A stretch of DNA of 64,000 nt from Breviolum minutum Mf 1.05b.01 (GCA_000507305.1 DF239927.1:1-64000); one strand, 5' to 3'. Shown: positions 19,803-28,873, counted from the first letter of the stretch. Notes: generated by a model from the sequence alone, not told the origin. Made by a program: numbers and translations.

Positions 19803-20007
19803 TCAGAAGTTGATCCGCCTCCCTTCGTCGTTAACATACTGAACATACCAGAATTTCAAACCATTGATCTCAACAAAAACATCGACACCCCCAACATAAA
19901 AGTTTGAAAGAACTCTGAGTAAGGCCTCGTTTCTTGGGGGAATGTTTTGTGGTGGTACCTTAAAACCACCTGTGGTTTTCGTACCTTTAGATGTTTGCTT
20001 CAAACAT
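19803..20007 (-). CDS. Candidate terminal exon
   Basis: A CAACTCTTCACCAG acceptor on the minus strand opens KQTSKGTKTTGGFKVPPQNI then PPRNEALLRVLSNFYVGGVD, VFVEINGLKFWYVQYVNDEG and a TGA. The sequence alternates beta-like hydrophobic stretches and is well biased. No family recognised. Confidence 0.55.
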
Positions 20008-20211
20008 CTGGTGAAGAGTTGAACCGCGCACCATAGTTGATTGATAGATATTTGGGGATTAGTTGAAACATATTTAATATTGCAGGTTTTAAGATTTAGA
20101 TTCGAGACCTTTCTATTTCACCTTCTTTCATATACCCCGCCTATGATTTTGTTCACAAAGTTGGAACCCGACTGATACTTCAGAAATCCCCGGAGTGAAA
20201 AATCCCACCAG

Positions 20212-20308
20212 TTACGCTTGCTTGTTTTGTTTTGGGTCATTGATCTACCAAAAATGTTCCACAACGGATTTTTGTTGGGGCGGTATCGTGGCAAGGTGGT
20301 GGCACAAG
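20212..20308 (+). CDS. Candidate internal exon ending at a Family M-type terminus
   Basis: The acceptor AATCCCACCAG opens LRLLVLFWVIDLPKMFHNGF then LLGRYRGKVVAQ. It closes at CACAAG|GTGGGCCC, the same donor context as the Family M introns. The Family M body downstream is degraded. Confidence 0.45.
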
Positions 20309-20585
20309 GTGGGCCCTTTCAGTCACAAGTGAAAATAACGTAGTAGGGTGATTTTTTCATGTGAAATAACCCAGTGAAACAACCATGCTATTTTCTGCCT
20401 TTTTTAGAGGGGCCAACAAATGTCACTCGACATTTACAACTAATTATTCCCTAGAAGTCTTTGAGACTAAAATCCCATTTTTTTTTGGATGATTTTTGAA
20501 AAATTCCCAAACCTTTCAAACAAATCGTCGAAAAAGGTGAAGTGAACCTACTACCTGGAACGCCTTTTGTGTCCTATTGTTTTAG

Positions 20586-20892
20586 GCAACTAGAAACCCC
20601 TAAAACCAGCAACAAGGCTGCCTTAAAAATAAGGCACAAACGGCTTTCCAGGTACACCCTGGAAAATGAACATAGCCCATGAAATTGGATGGTTTGAAGA
20701 TTACTTTCCTTTTGGGAAGGCCCATTTTCAGGTGCTATGTTAGTTTCAGGGAGGCCTTAGTTGTCGGGTTTTCCACCTTGTTTTAGCAACAGCTTCACGC
20801 CCGGGAAGGTCATCGAAATACATTTCTCCTCCGAAATGGGATATTCCGAACGTTGGATGGGATGGAATCTGAAAGAATTCGTGTCCCCACCA
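20586..20892 (+). CDS. Two-exon gene fragment; intron carries a Family B element
   Basis: Exon 1 (20586-20651) follows CCTATTGTTTTAG and reads QLETPKTSNKAALKIRHKRL, closing at TTCCAG|GTACAC. Exon 2 (20793-20892) follows TTGTTTTAGCAACAG and reads FTPGKVIEIHFSSEMGYSER then WMGWNLKEFVSPP. Exon 1 leaves AG and exon 2 supplies C, so phase agrees. The intron (141 nt) begins exactly at the TA end of a Family B element. Exon 2 seems to end at CACCA|GATACC, a GA-type donor of the kind reported in Symbiodinium, just before a Family A element. No family recognised. Confidence 0.65.
20653..20757. repeat. Family B element inside a phase-confirmed intron
   Basis: TACACCCTGGAAAATGAACA faces GCTATGTTAGTTTCAGGGAG. 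Its left TA overlaps the GT of the donor (CAG|GTACACCC). Confidence 0.75.
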
Positions 20893-20897
20893 GATAC

Positions 20898-21011
20898 CTA
20901 GGTGGTGGCAACTCAAATATTTTTTTCATTTTTCACCTCGAAATTTGGGGAAGATGGACCCAATTTGACGAGCATATTTTTCAAATGGGTTGGTGAAAAA
21001 CCACCAACTAG
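20898..21011. repeat. Family A element
   Basis: CTAGGTGGTGGCAACTCAAA faces TTGGTGAAAAACCACCAACTAG-type end. It begins six bases after the proposed GA donor. Confidence 0.75.
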
Positions 21012-21019
21012 ATATATCA

Positions 21020-21680
21020 TTGGATGGGATGGTTCAGAAAGTTTCCCACCAAAAGTATATCACAGCTCGCTTTAAGAGGACACATGAGGGTGGCCACCCT
21101 TAGATTTTCATGATGAAAAATTGATGCGTTGGAGGCGACTGTATACCTTTAGTGACTTTAGTAATACGTATGTAATACGTTGCCGAGTATTACTGGTCTC
21201 GCTGCCTTTTTGTGGGGAAACACTTTGTAAGACAAGGATTCCTATCAGAGAAAACCACCAGCCGTGTCCAAACAAACTCAATTTTCACATACACTAGCGA
21301 AATTTAACAGTCCGCCCCTGAAAAGAAGCCATTCCAAAAGGAAATGTCATTTTCCAATCATCTTCCATGCCGTTGTTTTTTCTCATTTTAGCAGCAGAAA
21401 AAAACACATACACCCGAAAAGAGAACTTGATAGTTGGAAGGAGTGGGTACTGTAAGGAATTCGGCTCTTCAGATGACGACTTTTTGTCAGAGTTTGGCGC
21501 ATCTTGAACTACGTATATTCAAACTTGCATGAAGGTTTCAGAATGCAGATTAGCAACGAAGACAAGAAATAAGAATCTCGGGTAGATATCAATGGACAAA
21601 GAAATTAGGTTTTATGAATCCAAGACATCGTCGTGAAACCATAATGCAATTTCTTGTAGTTCTTATTTTTTCATTGTATT
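21020..21680. other. Upstream region of FNIP gene 2
   Basis: No intact element or convincing exon. Half of a Family B element (AATTTAACAGTCCGCCCCTG) is at 21300. A T-rich tract ending in CGGCAG lies near 21704, followed by sequence conserved with the upstream of FNIP gene 3. It could be an intron or trans-splice acceptor. Confidence 0.45.
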
Positions 21681-21767
21681 TTTGTTGTGCCAATTCGCGG
21701 CAGTGATATAATATTTAATAGTTGGCTTGATCTTCCTCCACCAGGAGGTAATTTACGTGCTGCACCT

Positions 21768-23031
21768 ATGGCGCAAAACAAGCGTCGCCGCATCGATGAC
21801 GATGATAGTGCCACTGGCAGCATGCGAGAAGGGCTTATAGAGCTTGAGGTGCTAAGCATGAGTGGAGAATGCATGTTGACGTTGAATGTGTCAAACTCCA
21901 TGCTTGGTCGTGATTTGTGGAAGACAATTTTGGACAAAGTTCCATGCAAGTCGGGCCTTCAGTTGGCTGTGTCCCTTAATTCAGGGCTTGTGCTGAATGA
22001 AAGTCTGCAACAACAAGGACTTGGGGGTCAACGGGCACAAGTGTCCGCTACCTACATGCCCGTCAATTTGCTGGCTGCCTTGCGTTTTGCCCGGGGGTGT
22101 AGCATTCCACATGAAGAGTTCACGTTAAATGGGATTACGGAAGTGACCGGGGTTAGTCACGAGATGCCTGCCTTGCTGCACAATCTGCCCCAGAGCCTTC
22201 GCAAAGTGACATTTGCACATGGCTTCAATCAGGGACTTGCAGATGTCAGATTACCACCAGGCCTTCAAAGTTTGACTTTTGGTCAGAATTTTGATCAGAG
22301 CCTGGACAACGTGACGTGGCCAGCAGGCCTTCAAAGTTTGACTTTTGGTTGAGATTCAATCAGAATCTGGACAACGTGACATGGCCAGCAGGCCTTCGAA
22401 GTTTGACTTTTGGAGACCAGTTCAATCAGAGCCTTGACAGGGTGACATGGCCAGCAGGCCTTCAATGTTTGACCTTTGGAGCAAATTTTCAGCAGAGCCT
22501 GGACAACGTGACATGGCCAGTGAGCCTTCAAAGTTTGACCTTTGGAGCAAATTTTCAGCAGAGCCTGGACAACGTGACATGGCCAGTAAGCCTTCAAAGT
22601 TTGACTTTTGGTTTGGGCTTTAATCAGAGCCTTGACAATGTGACATGGCCAGCAGGCCTTCAAAGCCTCACTTNGATCAGAGCCCGGACAACGTGACATG
22701 GCCAGCAGGCCTTCAAAGCTTGACTTTTGGACATTATTTCAATCAGAGCCTGGACAATGTGACATGGCCAGCAGGCCTTCAGAGTTTGACTTTGCGTTGG
22801 CGATTTAATCAGAGCCTTGACAACGTGACATGGCCAGCAGACCTTCAAAGTTTGACCTTTGGAGACCGGTTCAATCAGAGCCTGGACAAGGTGACATGGC
22901 CAGCAGGCCTTCAAAGTTTGACTTTCCACAGGTTGAGTCCTCCCCTGGGTAGAATATTGGTTGAGTCCGGCGTCGTGTTGCCTAGGACGCTTCGCACCTT
23001 GGTGGCAGGAGAGATGCGGCTGAGCTGTTGA
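21768..23031 (+). CDS. Ubiquitin-like/FNIP-repeat protein, gene 2 (frame-broken)
   Basis: The start ATG is conserved with gene 3; residues 2-10 (AQNKRRRID) form a basic patch. Residues about 22-105 match the ubiquitin-like region of the paralogs (LEVLSMSGECMLTLNV, GRDLWKTILDKVP). Then come lead-in repeats and about eleven 22-residue FNIP-type units (66 nt each), and a tail ending RTLVAGEMRLSC. The frame is broken twice: near 22350 (TTGGTTGAGATTC, apparently one base lost) and near 22674, where an N sits in a shortened unit. Homogeneity among units suggests recent unit turnover or assembly collapse. Function unknown. Confidence 0.85.
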
Positions 23032-23039
23032 GCAAAAGA

Positions 23040-23170
23040 ACGCCCGTGGTCATTGAGGTGGCTGTTTGGTGAAGCTCTGAAAAGAAAAAACCTTTCTTCC
23101 CCCAAATTCGGAAGCCGGATCGTCTTCCAGTCCCATCCAACTGTCAAAGTCAAATTCATTTGTCAGGGGC
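23040..23170. other. Conserved segment downstream of FNIP gene 2
   Basis: The minus-strand frame here (NEFDFDSWMGLEDDPASEF) looks coding, and a degraded counterpart lies downstream of FNIP gene 3 near 43550-43600. The segment seems to have been duplicated together with the gene. Whether it is 3' UTR or an antisense exon is not clear. Confidence 0.35.
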
Positions 23171-23220
23171 CATACTAATTTGCAAGGGGTTTGTTGGTGG
23201 TTTCTCAAAATCGTTCTACA

Positions 23221-23312
23221 TACCCAAACAGTCAATGTCTGGTATATTTACCCACATTTACCATACATATCAACCAAATGTCGGTAAATATACCATACAT
23301 TGACTGTATGGG
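23221..23312. repeat. Family F element, well preserved
   Basis: TACCCAAACAGTCAATGTCT faces CATTGACTGTATGGGCATA, with inner GGTATATTTACC/GGTAAATATACC arms. Confidence 0.8.
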
Positions 23313-23365
23313 CATATGTTCGATGTATGTTCACTCCATAAACTGCAATCAGAAAGATTTCCAAA

Positions 23366-23473
23366 TACCCTCCTGGGAACGATCACATATCCCCTGCCTG
23401 CTCTTTTGAGTGGATGATGTTTTCAATCGTTTTCTGTAACAGTGGGATATGGCATTTGATTTCCTGGAAAAGT
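23366..23473. repeat. Family C element, diverged
   Basis: TACCCTCCTGGGAACGATCA faces GATTTCCTGGAAAAGTA. The interior has diverged. Confidence 0.6.
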
Positions 23474-23520
23474 ATTTATATATATATATATATGCTCGCC
23501 CCCTCCCCCTTTTTATACTT

Positions 23521-23630
23521 GGGGTCCAAAGACCATTAAATAGTCTTTTTTGGAAAAGACCATTGTTTTAGTAGGGATTTATAGTCAACATTCCAGGGGA
23601 CTATTCTTTGAATGGTCTTTGGCTTCCAGG
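23521..23630. repeat. Family E element, intact
   Basis: GGGGTCCAAAGACCATTAAA faces TGAATGGTCTTTGGCTTCC. Inner arms AGACCATTGTTTTAG and CCAGGGGACTATT. Confidence 0.8.
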
Positions 23631-23664
23631 TTATATATATTTACCCTCCATACAACTAAGATAG

Positions 23665-23822
23665 TCCCTGAACATGGCCCCTTTGATTACGACATCATTA
23701 GGTCTCCGAAGATCTACGGTGCTTGGCGTTGTGCTCCAAATGATAACTTGTCTTTTGGCTCTCATGGTGCCACCAGGGATGAGCTGAGTCTTTTGATATC
23801 TTTTGCGGGGGAAGCGTTTTGA
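23665..23822 (+). CDS. Candidate terminal exon
   Basis: It follows ACAACTAAGATAG and directly abuts an AT-rich tract after a Family E element. The frame reads PEHGPFDYDIIRSPKIYGAW then RCAPNDNLSFGSHGATRDEL and SLLISFAGEAF with a TGA. Codon bias is strong and even. No family recognised. Confidence 0.55.
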
Positions 23823-23971
23823 GGGAAACAATCTTGGTCCAAAGTCACAAGTTTTCTTAACACTTACTTACTTGGCCAATGGCTAAACTTTAAACTTTTT
23901 GGGATTACATATTTAGTAAAATAAAGTTCAATCTTTTATTTCAGGGTCCATTGGCTAAGTGAGCTTATTTT

Positions 23972-24075
23972 CCTGGCAATTCTGCTGGTGACCTTTTTTG
24001 GATGATTAAGTGACCCTTTCAATGGCCAAGTGACCTCCAACGAGGGGATAAAAAGGTCACGGTTTGAATCACCTG
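23972..24075. repeat. Family G element, intact
   Basis: CCTGGCAATTCTGCTGGTGA faces GGTTTGAATCACCTGG. TTTT flanks both sides. Confidence 0.8.
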
Positions 24076-24124
24076 GTTTTTTAATACGTATTCCGGCCGC
24101 TTGCGGGTTGATGAGCCTACCATG

Positions 24125-24229
24125 TACACTCCGGTAAACTAACATAGCAACGGGAAATCCACCATTTGAAGATGTATCTCCTATTAAAAATGGTGGGTTT
24201 CCATTGCTATGTTAGTTTACTAGAGGGTA
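24125..24229. repeat. Family B element, GTAAACTAACATAGC subtype
   Basis: TACACTCCGGTAAACTAACA faces GCTATGTTAGTTTACTAGAG. The left arm contains a GTAAAC donor-like motif and the right arm TTTACTAG, an acceptor-like motif. Confidence 0.85.
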
Positions 24230-24351
24230 ACCCTTCATGCAAACGATGTGTTGAGAATGCCTGCGAACGGGTTACGTCCTGTTTGAGAAATATATGTCTT
24301 CATGTTCGAGTTCCACCTTGGCTACGCTATGACCGGTCCCCACCTGAATGA
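24223..24351 (+). CDS. Candidate terminal exon, Cys-rich, starting in a Family B end
   Basis: If TTTACTAG in the element's right arm is the acceptor, the exon begins AGGGTAACCC and reads EGNPSCKRCVENACERVTSC then LRNICLHVRVPPWLRYDRSP and a TGA. Five cysteines fall in 24 residues. Codon bias is clear. The same arrangement (element end, then EG-) is seen at 51066. Confidence 0.5.
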   Translation, partial: EGNPSCKRCVENACERVTSCLRNICLHVRVPPWLRYDRSPPE

Positions 24352-24444
24352 AAACGATCTTTAGGATCTCTTAATGTACTCCCAAAAGGAAGGTGACCGC
24401 CAGACCCTCAAGAATTTGCAGGAACCAACAAAATCATTTCAAGT

Positions 24445-24548
24445 CCAGCTTCTTCCAAGTGACCTTTTGATCACCCAATATAGAGGTCGCTGAACCCCTG
24501 AAAAGGTCACTTAACACACCCAAAAAGGTCACTGGGAAGAACCCGGGT
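24445..24548. repeat. Family G element, CCAGCTTCTT variant
   Basis: CCAGCTTCTTCCAAGTGACC faces GGTCACTGGGAAGAACCCGG. Matches the variant at 800-908. Confidence 0.75.
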
Positions 24549-24789
24549 GTTTTTTTGTTTTTTTTGAAAAATGTGGTTTCTCGTGGTTTCTTATGAGGGC
24601 AGGGAATATTTTTGTTGCAGTTTTCACAAGTCGTTTTTTGCGGGTCGGGAGTCTTCGAAATGGTTGAGCAAACTCGATATGTTGGAAGTGCAACACCCGG
24701 GTCAACTGACAGCTGGAAGGCTGGAAACTGGATCTGGATTGAGTTGATGTAGTGTTTCCTATTATTTAAGAAAAACATATTCCATTGCT

Positions 24790-24901
24790 ACTGTTGATGG
24801 TTCAGAAATCCGGCTCACCAGTTGAGGTTGGTAGTTTATCCCATTATTTACAAGGTTTTATACATCCCAGGTGGTTGTTTGGGATTTCTTCCATCAACAG
24901 C
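24790..24901. repeat. Family L element
   Basis: CTGTTGATGGTTCAGAAATC faces GGGATTTCTTCCATCAACAG. TTTTATACATCCCAGGTGG is shared with 25439 and 29590. Confidence 0.75.
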
Positions 24902-24976
24902 TATGTTAGTTTACCAGAAACGGTACCCGGTAACCACCAAGGAACGATTTTTTATAACGATTGGTGAAAAGTCCCT

Positions 24977-25215
24977 TCAATTTCTGCGGGCAATTTCGAC
25001 ACGACAAATGCTTACATCCATGGATTGTTTTTTGGGTTTGTATGGGTTCACGAGGCAACGTCCGAACGTCCCAAAAAATTTGTTGATGGAGGTTTCCTTC
25101 CGAAGTACTTGGGTGCATCCTTTTTCTGGCATCAGGTGGTAGATGATGCGTAAATTCTTTTTCGTCAGGACCAGGGTGACCACGCCCTTTGTGGGGACGA
25201 GTTCCTTGCATCCTT
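24977..25215. CDS. Coding segment, strand ambiguous
   Basis: Minus strand: after CAACCTCAG the frame reads KELVPTKGVVTLVLTKKNLR then IIYHLMPEKGCTQVLRKETS to a TGA at 24977 without interruption. Plus strand: a frame reads SAGNFDTTNAYIHGLFFGFV then PKKFVDGGFLPKYLGASFFW and a TAA at 25149, followed by TTTTTCGTCAG and another open piece. Both look protein-like. The uninterrupted minus frame and its acceptor slightly favour minus. Confidence 0.5.
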
Positions 25216-25548
25216 CTGAGGTTGCGTATCAACTTTGCGTCCAAGAAACTCATCACGTCTCAGGCATTGAAAGAAGAGGATGCATGTTTTGGACATTAAT
25301 GCATTAAATTGTTGGGTTAATTATCCCCCTTCCCAGCAATAGTCACCGCCAGGATGACACTACATGTGTACCTTCATTTACCACTATTACTAGGAAGGGG
25401 GGCGATCCAAATAATATGAATGAAGTCTTATTTGGTATCCTACTGTTGATGGCTGAAATCCCAATCCAACCACCTGGGATGTACAAAACCCTGTATATGA
25501 CCATATCAACTGGTGATAGCTGGATTTCTGAACCATCAAATGTACCCC

Positions 25549-25718
25549 TTGAGCAATAGAAAAAACTGCATGGTTGTTTAAGGGTATATATTATAGGGGA
25601 TTACATATACCACCCAGTCATATAGGGGGAGTATAATGAACCATGAAAATTAAAAGGATCCTTTTTAAACAGCCAGGATTTCATGGAAAGTGAGAGGGTT
25701 TTTTTCGTGGCTCACTTG
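25549..25718. repeat. Family Q element, copy 2
   Basis: Shares TTGAGCAATA, AAAAGGATCC and GTGGCTCACTTG with the copy at 11931. Internal arms are partly complementary. Confidence 0.55.
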
Positions 25719-25737
25719 ATTCATGTCTTGTGAACAG

Positions 25738-25850
25738 GAAGCCTCAAGGGCGGAAGTCTATGCTGCGATGCAGAAGTACGCGTCAAGGCCCTGATGAATA
25801 ATTACAAGGGATTGAACGGATGGGGGTTCAATCATCAGAAAGCATTTCAG
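25738..25850 (+). CDS. Candidate internal exon followed by an inverted-repeat intron start
   Basis: The acceptor CTTGTGAACAG opens SLKGGSLCCDAEVRVKALMN then NYKGLNGWGFNHQKAFQ, closing at TTTCAG|GTACCT. Codon bias is very strong. The donor coincides with the first base of an inverted repeat (25851-25949). No family recognised. Confidence 0.6.
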
Positions 25851-25949
25851 GTACCTAAAATGGAGGAATCCTCACCTACATAAGCTGTAAGGGAAATCCC
25901 ACCCCGCAAAATAGCCGGCTATAAGGTTCAGTACCTCCATTTTAGGTAC
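25851..25949. repeat. Inverted repeat beginning at a 5' splice site
   Basis: GTACCTAAAATGGAGG faces CCTCCATTTTAGGTAC. The left arm starts with the donor GT, and the right arm contains TTTTAG, a possible acceptor at 25945. Only copy seen. Confidence 0.7.
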
Positions 25950-26062
25950 CTGATGGTACCTGAAATTCTTGGTGAAATCAAATGTTTTTTTTCATGTTCA
26001 CCCCAATCAGATGACACCTTGTATCTACCCCCGCCAACGCAGTAATGGGCAAAGAAAGGATA

Positions 26063-26170
26063 TACCCTCACCCTGAAACTAACATAGCCCCTAAAAATAG
26101 ACCCTTGGAAAAGGAAATGCCTATTGGAAACCATTTTTTTAAAGGGGCTATCTTAGTTTTAGGGAGTGTA
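26063..26170. repeat. Family B element
   Basis: TACCCTCACCCTGAAACTAA faces CTTAGTTTTAGGGAGTGTA. Confidence 0.75.
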
Positions 26171-26298
26171 AGAAAACTGGCTATTCACTACAAAACATGT
26201 AATGTCAGCCATGAAATTAGCAAATCCTCTTGTTAAGGCCACCCAGCATCACTCATGGCAGCTTATGAATACACCCATGGCTTATGACCTTCCCCCAG

Positions 26299-26364
26299 GC
26301 TGGAGACCAAGACCTTGAGGCCGAAGTTTGGGATGGTCATGCTTTTTGCTCATCAACATTTACC
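26299..26364 (+). CDS. Candidate exon ending at a Family B element
   Basis: The acceptor GACCTTCCCCCAG opens AGDQDLEAEVWDGHAFCSS. The coding signal runs into a Family B end (TACCCCTGGAAGTTTAAC) at 26365. The donor is not resolved. Confidence 0.4.
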
Positions 26365-26600
26365 CCTGGAAGTTTAACAGCTCGCCCCTGAAAATATACC
26401 ATCCGAAAAGGAGAGTAGGTCACGTAACCGCAGATTTGCCAGGAAGGGATCATTTTCCTTGATCTGTGTGTTTTTAGTAGGTTAATCGTTAGTGGGCCTT
26501 CATCAATATCATCCCTCCTATATCTTGGCTTATCACCCTGCCCAGAAATAGAATGGCTTATGATCATCATCCCTATATATGTTAAACTTCCGGAGGGTAC
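26365..26600. repeat. Family B element with about 160 bp of extra interior
   Basis: GAAGTTTAACAGCTCGCCCC is at the left and TATGTTAAACTTCCGGAGGG at the right, both with outer TA. The interior contains a minus-strand open segment (DKPRYRRDDIDEGPLTINLL), suggesting a captured or inserted sequence. Confidence 0.55.
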
Positions 26601-26858
26601 CCCCGGTGCAATTTTGAAATTCATCAGCATAGCACCCAAAGCCAGGATTGTTTCAACATTTGAAACCAGAGATATTCGACACCTCGTCCCATCATTTTGG
26701 GCATTTCCTTAAATTTCGAGGGTAGAGTAACTATAAGTGTAAATCTTGAGATGTAAAACAAAAACATTCAATTCCAGAATGCCAGTCATCCCGAGCCTTT
26801 AGCCCCTAAAAGCCTGAACAAAAAAGGAACGACAACATGTCAAGTTGGCCAACAAAAA

Positions 26859-26987
26859 CCCCTAGGGATCCTGGCTCACCGAACGTCAGATGATGAGGAT
26901 TGGGGTGTATTCCATCACCTCTGAAACGTAAGGTACTAAGGTTTCATGAAACCATTCTCAGTTTCGGTGAGCCAGGATTTTGTAGGG
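26859..26987. repeat. Family D element, CTGGCTCACC ends
   Basis: CCCCTAGGGATCCTGGCTCA faces GGTGAGCCAGGATTTTGTAG. Confidence 0.8.
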
Positions 26988-27099
26988 AAAATTATTTGGA
27001 GCATTGCATGGTGGGTGGTTGGAAGGGAGTCCGAGATCTTTTTGGAGCAGCTTCTCATGGATTTTAGCCTATTTAGAGCCACCTGGAAAACTACCTTTA

Positions 27100-27199
27100 C
27101 CAGGTGGTTCAAAGTGATTTTGATTCCCCACTTGGAGGTCACTCAACCCTTTAATAGGGTCACTTAACCATCCCAAAAAGGTCACAAAGAATTGCCAGG
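27100..27199. repeat. Family G element
   Basis: CCAGGTGGTTCAAAGTGATT faces AAGAATTGCCAGG. Confidence 0.75.
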
Positions 27200-27479
27200 T
27201 ATCGGTTCTCATTTTTGTTGGTCACGTCGTTTGAAGAAAATGTGGAGGAAAGGGGGAAGGGGGGACTCATAGACACTCTTAGGTTCTCCATTTCAGATAT
27301 TTAATTTTTGGATGGGATGTAAAAATAGCACCTTTGCTGGATGAAATCGTCACGACGTCACAAGGATATCAGATTCTGATTCATTGATTTTGATGTTACG
27401 AACCATGCCTGGTCCCTTTCTTTTGCGGGAATGGTGTTTTTCCCAGTGAAAGATGTATACCTTTGATACACATGTATGC

Positions 27480-27683
27480 TCAATTCCTGGCAACAACAGA
27501 AGGGCTCAACTTTGTGCTCTTCTCGTATCTTTTTGATGGGGTTTTGATCTGGTAGCCAGGTCGTATAATGGCTTGGTCTCTTCTATCCAAGCAGATGTGA
27601 ATCAACACGGCTGGAGATGGGCCGAAAAAAGAAAACGCTGCTGAACATTTTGCGCTTGTTGTGTGGATGAAAACTGAGTTCAC
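27480..27683 (-). CDS. Candidate coding segment
   Basis: The minus-strand frame reads TSAKCSAAFSFFGPSPAVLI then HICLDRRDQAIIRPGYQIKT and SPSVVARN with a TGA. Codon bias is good, but the acceptor is not clear and a plus-strand frame is partly open. No family recognised. Confidence 0.4.
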   Translation of the reverse strand: MNSVFIHTTSAKCSAAFSFFGPSPAVLIHICLDRRDQAIIRPGYQIKTPSKRYEKSTKLSPSVVARN

Positions 27684-27917
27684 ATTCGAGTCTAATTCGG
27701 TGGTTTCTCACTTTTTAATGGTTACCCTGAACTGAACATTGGGGTGATGTTCCAATTTAAGTTGACTAAGTATTTTCAAGTGGCTGGTTGACTGCACCAA
27801 CTAGAAGTCATTGCCTGGAGGATCATCATATTTTACTCAGTGACTAAGCGGCTTAGTAGGCACCACTCCCTCCAAATTCGTGATTTTCATCCAGGACTTG
27901 GTTGTGAGGATGTTTTT

Positions 27918-28015
27918 CCCTAGGGATCCTGGCTCACCTTCTGAGAATGGTAATCGAACCTAAATACCTTGAAAAAGAGGTTAAAGAGGTTATTATACAT
28001 CCGAATCATCAGACA
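27918..28015. repeat. Family D element, 3'-truncated
   Basis: CCCTAGGGATCCTGGCTCAC and TTCTGAGAATGGTAATCG match the left half. The right terminus is missing. Confidence 0.6.
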
Positions 28016-28230
28016 TATGCATGTTCATACATTAAGTATCACTTATTCGTGGATGCTCCGAGCTATATTAGATAGGATTCAATGTGGCGAATTGTCCGAC
28101 GTTAAAACTTTGTCAGGTGTCGTCATGATTTGAACATGATTCAGTTATGGTAATGAAATTTCTACTTCCAATCTAGACAATCCAACCTTCATCTTTGATA
28201 GCATCTGGAATTTGATACTGTTGATCTGAC

Positions 28231-28412
28231 CTGAATCTCACCACATAGGGAACCGTCCAAAATTTCCACCCAAAAGCCACCCATGTTTTTTTTGGGGACA
28301 AACATCTTTTCAGCGGCAAATGAAGTTGGTGCCCCCAATTTTTCTAATGTTTCCCATCTGAATTTCATTCCCAAATTACTGTTGCCATTTGTTTGTATGT
28401 CTACTTTGCCCC
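28231..28412 (-). CDS. Candidate internal exon
   Basis: Minus strand: after CAAAATCAAG the frame reads GKVDIQTNGNSNLGMKFRWE then TLEKLGAPTSFAAEKMFVPK and GGFWVEILDGSLCGEIQ, closing at TTCAG|GTCAGA. Strong codon bias. The frame stays open upstream through a Family B element into the segment at 28609. No family recognised. Confidence 0.55.
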
Positions 28413-28493
28413 CTTGATTTTGTCGGAATTTTTTCGAATCAACAAAAAAACACCGAAAACGGAAAAAAAAACCTTGGGATTTCTCAATCCATC

Positions 28494-28604
28494 TACACCC
28501 TGCAAGATTAACATGGAACCTATAAATCACCCATTTAGAAAGGAAAATGATCTGATCCAAACCTCCATGAGGACATGTTCCAGCCGTAAATCTTCCAGGG
28601 TGTA
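28494..28604. repeat. Family B element, GATTAACATGGAACC subtype
   Basis: TACACCCTGCAAGATTAACA faces TAAATCTTCCAGGGTGTA. On the minus strand GT/AG lie at the two TA borders (G|GTACACC and GGTGTAG). Confidence 0.75.
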
Positions 28605-28608
28605 CCCT

Positions 28609-28735
28609 GAAACGGTTGGAATGATTCTCCTGCCTTTTTTTAAGGTGGGCCGAGTAGCTGCTCCGTGGTCCCTTTGGCGTAACAAACGTAACATCCACAA
28701 ACAAAGCTTTGAGGGATGATGGACGGATGGATTTT
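28609..28735 (-). CDS. Candidate exon upstream of the Family B element
   Basis: The minus-strand frame reads SLKALFVDVTFVTPKGPRSS then YSAHLKKRQENHSNRF and is in the same frame as the exon at 28231 when read through the element. Probably the same gene. The splice pattern between them is unresolved. Confidence 0.45.
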
Positions 28736-28762
28736 TTTTTGGGGGGGGGGGTAAGTAATAAC

Positions 28763-28873
28763 CATGCGGAATCCATGGGATGTAACGGGCTATATTTCCC
28801 TACTAGTTTACCATACAAATCAAATAAATCCTGCATTCATGTAGGTAAATAATATGCGAATGGATGGCATGGG
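28763..28873. repeat. Family F element
   Basis: CATGCGGAATCCATGGGATG faces GCGAATGGATGGCATGGG; inner TAGGTAAATA. Confidence 0.65.

Noticed and set aside
28189..28836. Single 215-codon minus-strand protein
   Set aside because: The frame crosses Family F and Family B elements. Only 28231-28412 and 28609-28735 are coding-like, so they are listed as separate exons.
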